Position numbers and translations under genes: made by a program. Shown in pieces: positions 57,277 to 64,000 of a stretch of 64,000 bases of DNA (the first letter of the stretch is position 1; each line of letters opens with the position of its first letter). The notes under the pieces are model-generated. The model was given only the letters and a program-made list of their open reading frames with translations. It did no database searches and was not told the DNA's origin. This DNA comes from Thalassobaculum sp965228445 (GTDB lineage Bacteria > Pseudomonadota > Alphaproteobacteria > Thalassobaculales > Thalassobaculaceae): the NCBI GenBank assembly GCA_965228445.1, contig OZ245813.1, positions 4,216,001-4,280,000 on the forward strand, written 5' to 3'.

Positions 57277-58206
57277 ATGGTCGATCGAGCGGCTAGCCCG
57301 GCGGATGTCGCCGTGGCTCCGAAAATCTCCAGCATGCGCAAGCTCATGCAGCGCAAATCGACAATCGCCTTCCTGATGACCCTGCCGCTGATCCTGATCA
57401 TCGGCGTCCTGGTGGTCTATCCGGCCTTCTACGCCATGCACCTCGCCACCCTGAACAAGGCGATGACGAAGTTCGTCGGCTTCGGGAACTTCCTGTTCCT
57501 GTTCAAGCGCGAGACCTTCTGGATGGTGGTCGAGCAGTCCTGCATCTTCGCCATCAGCGCGGTCATCTTCAAAGCCCTGATCGGCTTCTTCGTCGCCCAC
57601 TTCGTCCATGCCATCCCGGCCAAGGGACAGCGCAAGTGGCGCGGCATGCTGCTGGTGCCCTGGGTCATCCCGCCGGCGATGTCGACGCTGGCCTGGTTCT
57701 GGCTGTTCGACCCGTCCTACAGCGCTCTGAACTGGCTGCTGGAGCGTATGGGATTCGAGGCGATCGCCTGGCTCGGCGATTACAGCTGGGCTCGGTTCTG
57801 CGTGATCCTGGTCAATATCTGGTACGGCGCGCCGTTCTTCATGATCATGTATCTGGCGGCACTGAAGTCGGTGCCCGAGCAGCTCTACGAGGCGGCCGAG
57901 ATCGACGGCGCCAACTGGTGGCAGCGGCTGTGGTACGTGACCCTGCCGATGATGCGGAACATCATCGCCATCACGGTCATGTTCTCGCTGATCGTCACCT
58001 TCGCCAATTTCGACATCGTCCGGGTGCTGACCGCCGGCGGACCGATCGACAAGACGCACGTCTTCGCGACCTGGTCGTTCCTGCTCGGCATCCAGGGCGG
58101 CGACATTCCGCTGGGTGCGGCCGTGTCGCTCTTCATGCTGCCGATCCTCGGGATCGCCGCGATCTTCATCCTGCGTGACGTGAACAAGCGGGGGAACGAA
58201 TCCTGA
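57277..58206 (+). CDS. Sugar ABC transporter permease (MalF/UgpA type)
   Basis: The 309-residue inner-membrane protein has six helices, starting after a basic cytoplasmic tail. It carries the EAA loop (YEAAEIDGANWWQRLWYVTLP) that contacts the ATPase. ATG 57277 follows GAAGGGAG. Its TGA overlaps the next ATG by one base. Confidence 0.92.
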   Translation: MVDRAASPADVAVAPKISSMRKLMQRKSTIAFLMTLPLILIIGVLVVYPAFYAMHLATLNKAMTKFVGFGNFLFLFKRETFWMVVEQSCIFAISAVIFKALIGFFVAHFVHAIPAKGQRKWRGMLLVPWVIPPAMSTLAWFWLFDPSYSALNWLLERMGFEAIAWLGDYSWARFCVILVNIWYGAPFFMIMYLAALKSVPEQLYEAAEIDGANWWQRLWYVTLPMMRNIIAITVMFSLIVTFANFDIVRVLTAGGPIDKTHVFATWSFLLGIQGGDIPLGAAVSLFMLPILGIAAIFILRDVNKRGNES

Positions 58207-59114
58207 TGGCCACGATGACAGATACGGGCGGCCCGAGCCGCCCGGTGCGCTACGGCAGCATCCAGAAGAACCGCCGACAGGCGATGGTGCTGTCCTACGT
58301 CTTCCTCATCCTGTTCGTGATCTTCTTCCTGATGCCGCCGGTCTACATGCTGCTGACCGGCTTGAAGTCGAGTACGGAGATCGCCGAGGCCGCGAACCCC
58401 TGGTGGGTGTTCAGCCCGACCCTGGACAACTTCAAGGCCCTGCTCACCTCCGAACAGTTCCTGACCTTCTTCTGGAACTCCACGGTGGTGGCGGTGCTGG
58501 TGGTGGCGATCACCATGGTGGTCTCCGTCCTGGCCGCCTTCGCCCTGTCCCGGATGAAGTTCTGGGGGTCGACCACGCTGGCGACCGGGGTGTTCCTCTG
58601 CTACCTGATCCCCGACACCCTGCTGTTCATCCCGCTGTTCAAGATGTTCGCGATGTTCCACGAGATCACGGGCATCCAGCTCCTGAACTCCTGGGTGGCG
58701 CTGGTGGTGATCTACCCGACCCTGACGGTGCCGTTCTGCACCTGGATCATGATCGGCTACTTCGCCAGCATCCCCAAGGAACTGGACGAGGCGGCGCTGA
58801 TCGACGGGGCGAACTACCTGCAGATGCTGACCCGGATCTTCATCCCGGTGGCGCTGCCCGGGATCATCGCGGCGACGATCTTCGCCTTCACCGTCGCCTG
58901 GGCGCAGTTCCTCTATCCCCTGGCCTTCACCACCTCCACCGACCAGCTCGTGCTGCCGGTCGGCATCGTGACCACCCTCATCAAGGGCGATGTCTTCAAC
59001 TGGGGTCAGATCATGGCCGGAGCCCTGATCGCCGCGGCCCCGCCGCTGATCATCTACGCCTTCCTGATGGACTACTACATCGCCGGTCTGACCGCCGGCG
59101 CGACCAAAGGCTGA
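58206..59114 (+). CDS. Sugar ABC transporter permease (MalG type)
   Basis: Second permease subunit, 302 residues, six helices. The EAA loop reads DEAALIDGANYLQMLTRIFIP, with the conserved G-A. Coupled to the preceding gene by the TGATG overlap. Followed 41 bases later by the ATPase gene, after a GAAGGGAGG ribosome binding site. Confidence 0.92.
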   Translation: MATMTDTGGPSRPVRYGSIQKNRRQAMVLSYVFLILFVIFFLMPPVYMLLTGLKSSTEIAEAANPWWVFSPTLDNFKALLTSEQFLTFFWNSTVVAVLVVAITMVVSVLAAFALSRMKFWGSTTLATGVFLCYLIPDTLLFIPLFKMFAMFHEITGIQLLNSWVALVVIYPTLTVPFCTWIMIGYFASIPKELDEAALIDGANYLQMLTRIFIPVALPGIIAATIFAFTVAWAQFLYPLAFTTSTDQLVLPVGIVTTLIKGDVFNWGQIMAGALIAAAPPLIIYAFLMDYYIAGLTAGATKG

Positions 59115-59155
59115 ACGGGCGCTCCATGCCCATGGAAATCTGAAGGGAGGCTCGA

Positions 59156-60256
<1,101 letters not shown>

Positions 60257-60285
60257 CCACAGAGCGTCTCGGACCGACGCCAAGA

Positions 60286-60313
60286 GCCCGCCCTGACCCG
60301 GGGCGGGCCTTTT
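60286..60313 (+). terminator. Terminator after the sugar ABC operon
   Basis: GCCCGCCC (60286-60293) pairs with GGGCGGGC (60301-60308), followed by CTTTT. A good intrinsic terminator for the plus strand, 29 bases past the stop. Confidence 0.8.
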
Positions 60314-60340
60314 CGTTCGTCGCATTGAGTCGGGGGTGGA

Positions 60341-60416
<76 letters not shown>

Positions 60417-60664
60417 ATCCGTGCGGGCCGCCGAAGAGGCTGCGGTTCCGCGAAAGAGGCGGCCTTATACCGGGTGGATTTCGGTTTGTCGAGAGCGTCG
60501 GCAGGGTATTTTTGCCGGTATCTCACTGCGGGCCGCATTTCACGGCGCCGCCTCTCAGGGTGGGAGGGGCTCGGATGACGGGAGCGGGGCGCAGCGAGCC
60601 CCTCTCGCCGCCGCCGCCCGTCGTGCTAAGACGGGGCCGCAACCAAACACCGGAGGAATGCGCG

Positions 60665-61468
60665 ATGAGTGTGGCCGATCTGGCGCCCGAGACCCTGACC
60701 CTGGAGATGGTCGACGAGCATGTGCTGCTGGTCACCCTCGACCGGCCGGACGTGCGCAACGCGCTCAACACCCAGATGGGCTTCGACCTGCGCGACCTGT
60801 GGGTCGAACTGTACCGCGACGCCGGCGAGGTGCGCTGCGTGGTGCTGACGGGGCGCGGCGACAAGGCGTTCTGCGCCGGCGGCGACCTGAAGGAGCGCAA
60901 CGGCATGACCGATGCCGAGTGGCGTCGCCAGCACGCCCTGTTCGAGCAGATGGTCAAGGCCCAGCTCGACTGCCCGGTGCCGATCATCGCCGCGGTCAAC
61001 GGGGCGGCTTTCGCCGGTGGGCTCGAGATCGTACTCGGCTGCGACTTCGCCTATGCCGCGCCGACCGCCCGCTTCGCCCTGACCGAGGTGACCCTCGGCA
61101 TCATCCCGGGGGCCGCCGGCACCCAGAACCTGCCGCGGGCCGTCGGGCTGCGCCGGGCCAAGGAGATCATTCTCACGGGCCGGCCGTTCTCCGCCGAGGA
61201 CGCGCTGAGCTGGGGCGCGGTGAACCGGATCTGCGCCGACGGGAGCCTGCTCGACGCGGCGATGGACACCGCCCGGGCGATCGCCGCCAACGCGCCGATC
61301 TCCGTGCGCCAGGCGAAGAAGTCGATCAACGCCTCGGAGATGATGGACCTGAAGAACGGCTACGATTTCGAGATCGAGGCCTATAACCGCACCGTGCCGA
61401 CCGAGGACCGGCTGGAGGGCGTGCGCGCCTTCAACGAAAAGCGCAAGCCGGTCTACAAGGGGCGCTGA
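60665..61468 (+). CDS. Enoyl-CoA hydratase/isomerase family protein
   Basis: Crotonase-fold enzyme, 267 residues. It has the oxyanion-hole region GDKAFCAGGDLKER and AVNGAAFAGGLEIVLGCD, and the catalytic-Glu-like EVTLGIIPGAAGTQNLPR. Acts on acyl-CoA esters in fatty-acid or amino-acid breakdown; the exact substrate is not visible. ATG 60665 follows GGAGGA. A membrane gene begins six bases after the stop. Confidence 0.9.
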   Translation: MSVADLAPETLTLEMVDEHVLLVTLDRPDVRNALNTQMGFDLRDLWVELYRDAGEVRCVVLTGRGDKAFCAGGDLKERNGMTDAEWRRQHALFEQMVKAQLDCPVPIIAAVNGAAFAGGLEIVLGCDFAYAAPTARFALTEVTLGIIPGAAGTQNLPRAVGLRRAKEIILTGRPFSAEDALSWGAVNRICADGSLLDAAMDTARAIAANAPISVRQAKKSINASEMMDLKNGYDFEIEAYNRTVPTEDRLEGVRAFNEKRKPVYKGR

Positions 61469-61474
61469 GGCGGC

Positions 61475-62686
61475 ATGCGGGGGCATCTGCCGGCGGCGGT
61501 GACCGACGGTCGGGCGGCGACCTGGATCGCCGCGCTCGTCCTGCTCGCCTTCCCCACCGTGGGGATGCTGGCCAAGCACGGCATGAGCAGCCTGGGCATC
61601 GCGCTCGCGGTGCTGCTGGCCGGGCTGATGCTGCTGGAGCGTCGCGTGCCCTGGCCTGGCTGGGCCCTGGCGGCGCCGGTGCTCGTCCTGCTGGCGGTCC
61701 AGGCCCTCGACCTGCTGGTCGCTCCCGCCTGTCCGCCCTGCGCCGAGCGCTGGCCCCAGGCGGCGGGTGCCGTCGTGCTGCTGCTGCCGCTCGCCGCCGG
61801 CGGGATGGTCGCCGCCACCAGGCTGGACCGCCCGCTGGTGCGCCGGGCGCTGGTGGCGGGGGTGCTGCTCGGCGCCCTGGTCGCGATCGTCGAGCTCGGC
61901 CTCGACGCGCCGGTCTACCGTCTGCTCAACGGCCGCGATCCGGGCGAGGCGGTCTCGCTCTCGCGCTACAACCGCGGCATCGTCGCGCTGGTGCTGCTGG
62001 GCATCGTGGCCGGCGGCGTGCTGTGGCGCGCGGGCCGGCGGCCGGCGGCTGTCGGGCTGCTGGCGCTGATCGGCGCGGCCTCGATGCTCGGCATTTCGCT
62101 GATCGCCCATCTCTGCCTGCTGCTGGGGCTCGTCACGCTGATCGCAAGCGCGGTGGCCGAACGGCTGGTGCGGGTCGCCATGGTCGTCGTCGTGGCGCTG
62201 CAGATGCTGACCGCCCCCTGGGCGGCGAACGCGGTCTATGACTGGGTGGTCGAGGACCAGGTCGAGATCCCCGACCTGGCGATCCGCCACCGGCTGGAAC
62301 TGTGGGATCACGGCGGCGCCCTGGCTCGGGAGCGGCCCTGGACCGGCTGGGGACTGGACGCGTTCGACCATCGGCCGATCGACCCGGAGCGGCTGGCCAG
62401 GGCCGAACGCATGACCAAGCCGGAGCCGCATCCCCATAACGCCGGGCTGCAGCTCTGGGTCGAGACCGGCGGTGTCGGCGTGCTGCTGGGGATCGCCTTC
62501 CTGGCGGCGGCGGCCGGGCGGATCGGTCGGATGCCGCGGGAGCTGCGACCCTGGGCGACGGCGCTGCTCGCGGTGGGGGTGCTGCCGGGGCTGGTGTCCT
62601 TCGGGATCTGGCAGACGACCTACCTGGCGATGGCGGCGGTGGCGGCGTTCACCGTGGACCTGCTGCGGGAGGAGGGGGAGGAGTAG
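61475..62686 (+). CDS. O-antigen ligase/polymerase-like membrane protein
   Basis: The 403-residue inner-membrane protein has about ten to twelve hydrophobic segments and the Wzy_C-type motif GWGLDAFDHRP then PHNAGLQLWVETGGVGVLLG near residues 310-350. Members transfer or polymerise surface polysaccharide. It is a single gene rather than part of a polysaccharide locus. ATG 61475 lies just after the hydratase stop, so the two may be cotranscribed. Confidence 0.8.
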   Translation: MRGHLPAAVTDGRAATWIAALVLLAFPTVGMLAKHGMSSLGIALAVLLAGLMLLERRVPWPGWALAAPVLVLLAVQALDLLVAPACPPCAERWPQAAGAVVLLLPLAAGGMVAATRLDRPLVRRALVAGVLLGALVAIVELGLDAPVYRLLNGRDPGEAVSLSRYNRGIVALVLLGIVAGGVLWRAGRRPAAVGLLALIGAASMLGISLIAHLCLLLGLVTLIASAVAERLVRVAMVVVVALQMLTAPWAANAVYDWVVEDQVEIPDLAIRHRLELWDHGGALARERPWTGWGLDAFDHRPIDPERLARAERMTKPEPHPHNAGLQLWVETGGVGVLLGIAFLAAAAGRIGRMPRELRPWATALLAVGVLPGLVSFGIWQTTYLAMAAVAAFTVDLLREEGEE

Positions 62687-62707
62687 TGATGCTCCCTTCC
62701 TCGTCTT

Positions 62708-62724
62708 CCCGGACTTGATCCGGG
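62708..62724. repeat. Palindromic CCCGGA-N5-TCCGGG repeat
   Basis: CCCGGA-CTTGA-TCCGGG lies in the gap between convergent genes; the same arms occur at 5353-5369 in a similar gap. This palindrome is of a kind found often in alphaproteobacterial intergenic DNA. A second hairpin, CCCCGG/CCGGGG, follows around 62799-62816. Confidence 0.6.
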
Positions 62725-62831
62725 ATCCAGCCCCTCACGTGATGGAGCGATAAAGATGAATTTCCGGCGCTCCAACACCCTCACCCCCAGCCCCCGGTGC
62801 AAGGCCGGGGAGACGTTGAGGCGTGACTCCG

Positions 62832-63575
62832 CTACCCCGTGGCCGTGTCCACCGCGTCCCAGAGCGCGCGGTAGGCGCCGGCCACGGCCGTGCGCGGGGC
62901 GAAGGCGGTGAGCGGTTCGCGCTCCACGCCCATGCGCTCAACCGCACTGGCATAGGGGATCGCCACGCCCAGAACGTTCTTATGCGCCTTCGGGAAGCTC
63001 TCGATGATCTCGCGGTGCAGCGCCTTGCGCCGGTCGACCATGGAGAAGAACGGCAGCAGCTTCAGCCCCTTGATCTTCTGCTCCGCCTTGAACGCCTCCA
63101 GCTGGTCGTAGGTCCGCAGCGACAGGGTCGTCGGGATCAGCGGGATCACCAGCGCGTCGGCCGCCTCGAACACCGCCTCCGATACCAGCGACACGCTGGG
63201 CGGACAGTCGAGCACGACGATGTCGTAGTCGTCGGCCAGGGGCTTCAGCAGCTTGCGCAGGCGGCGGGTGGACTTCTTCTCCGCCTCCAGCAGCAGGTCG
63301 AGGTTGCGGAAGCGGAAATCGGCCGGGATCAGGTCGAGGTTCTCGTGGTCGGTGGCCTTGATCATGTCGTCCAGGTCCCGCTTGCCGCTGACCAGGCCCT
63401 TGCCCCCGCCCTTCACCTTGGTCTTGACCCGGAAGTAGAAGCTGGCCGCGCCCTGAGGGTCGAGGTCGATGACCAGCACCCGGTGGCCGCGGGTGGCCGC
63501 CACATGGGCCAGGTTGACGGCCGCCGCAGTCTTTCCCACCCCACCCTTGATGTTGTAGCTCGCCAGGATCCGCAT
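62832..63575 (-). CDS. Orphan ParA-type ATPase
   Basis: A 247-residue P-loop ATPase with the deviant Walker A YNIKGGVGKTAAAVNLA (about residues 7-22), the DLDPQGAASF motif and VVLDCPPSVSLVSEAV as Walker B. It belongs to the ParA/Soj group. ATG 63575. No parB is adjacent; instead a CHAD-domain gene lies 13 bases upstream on the same strand, so the pair is probably cotranscribed. Function with CHAD is unknown. Confidence 0.85.
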   Translation of the reverse strand: MRILASYNIKGGVGKTAAAVNLAHVAATRGHRVLVIDLDPQGAASFYFRVKTKVKGGGKGLVSGKRDLDDMIKATDHENLDLIPADFRFRNLDLLLEAEKKSTRRLRKLLKPLADDYDIVVLDCPPSVSLVSEAVFEAADALVIPLIPTTLSLRTYDQLEAFKAEQKIKGLKLLPFFSMVDRRKALHREIIESFPKAHKNVLGVAIPYASAVERMGVEREPLTAFAPRTAVAGAYRALWDAVDTATG

Positions 63576-63588
63576 CAGATCTCCCCCG

Positions 63589-64000
63589 TCAGTCCTCGTC
63601 CGTGCCGCGTCGCCTGTGCCGGCCGCCGACGGCCCGCCCGGCATGCTCGCCGAAGATCGCACGGAACAGGGCCTGCGTCTCCCCGGCGGCAAAGGTCTTG
63701 TAGGCGGCGGCGAACTCGGTTCGGGCCGCGCGCCGGTCGCGGTCCAACTCCTCGCTCCAGGCGCCGATCGCCATCAGGGTCTCGGCGGACACGCCCTTGC
63801 GGCCGGCAAGGTCGCGGCCGTAGCGGTGCAGGGCGTCGACCTGCACCTCGCGGTCCTGCACGCGGCCGAGCACCTCCTGCAACCCCTTCAACGCCTTGAT
63901 CGCGGGTTTGGTCTTCTCGCGCGGCAGCACCTCGGCGAGGAATTCGGTCACATAGCGCAGCTTCTTCATGCGCTTGCGCAGATCGTGCAGCCGCTCCGCC
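63589..64000 (-). CDS. CHAD-domain protein (C-terminal part; runs off the window)
   Basis: The visible 136 residues include the CHAD phrase LHDLRKRMKKLRYVTEFL, with its basic residues and a helical continuation (KALKGLQEVLGRVQDREVQVDAL). CHAD domains bind polyphosphate or phosphorylated ligands. The N-terminus lies beyond base 64000, so a CYTH domain may precede it. The tail ends GRHRRRGTDED. Confidence 0.8.
   Translation of the reverse strand, partial: AERLHDLRKRMKKLRYVTEFLAEVLPREKTKPAIKALKGLQEVLGRVQDREVQVDALHRYGRDLAGRKGVSAETLMAIGAWSEELDRDRRAARTEFAAAYKTFAAGETQALFRAIFGEHAGRAVGGRHRRRGTDED

Overview
The window is GC-rich bacterial chromosome with dense coding on both strands. It most resembles an alphaproteobacterium of the Rhodospirillales type. 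The signs are the run hflK-hflC-DUF2065-degP, then serB/miaA, then ilvB-ilvN-ilvC; an SspB of alphaproteobacterial form beside class I fumarase; a full mreBCD-mrdA-rodA rod-shape operon; and a Tat-exported sugar-binding protein. I see no insertion sequences, integrases, CRISPR arrays or phage genes.

Layout. 1-11 kb: end of a fumarase gene, sspB, two convergent paralogous TPR/glycosyltransferase-like genes, folA, the Fe-S carrier mrp, then hflKC and degP. 11-17 kb: a rhodanese-like protein lacking its cysteine, serB, miaA and the branched-chain amino acid genes ilvB, ilvN and ilvC, separated by strong RNA hairpins. 17-23 kb: mreB, mreC, mreD, mrdA, rodA. 23-25 kb (minus strand): a partner-switching pair (RsbW-like kinase and STAS antagonist) downstream of an unknown helical protein. 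25.5-31.6 kb: a heavy-metal-type RND efflux operon whose last gene, for a small His-rich exported protein, carries an in-frame TAA.

31.7-50 kb is the accessory-looking part and holds the most interesting material. One minus-strand operon (38.0 to 34.0 kb) has a protein with a domain I call X, two mitofilin/Mic60-like membrane proteins and a multi-pass membrane protein. A second minus-strand operon (44.5 to 40.4 kb) has an unknown protein, a membrane-anchored protein with an MCE-like stretch, an ABC ATPase fused to an MlaE-like permease, and a second X-domain protein carrying a SnoaL-like tail. Around them lie an orphan ParA-type ATPase and several small exported or membrane proteins with Gly/Ala-rich hydrophobic segments. 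My reading (inference) is an undescribed envelope or lipid-transport system. It is followed by a P-loop protein, a TauD-type dioxygenase, an ABC_sub_bind lipoprotein-like binding protein, a TPR membrane protein and a sensor-MFS fusion.

53-64 kb: a LYS20-type homocitrate synthase away from any nif gene, an unknown 332-residue protein, a complete sugar ABC importer operon (binding protein, two permeases, ATPase), tRNA-Lys(CUU), an enoyl-CoA hydratase, an O-antigen-ligase-like membrane protein, and a second orphan ParA downstream of a CHAD-domain protein that runs off the window.

Start codons were chosen from visible ribosome binding sites and family N-termini. Family assignments come from reading the protein sequences, without any database search.
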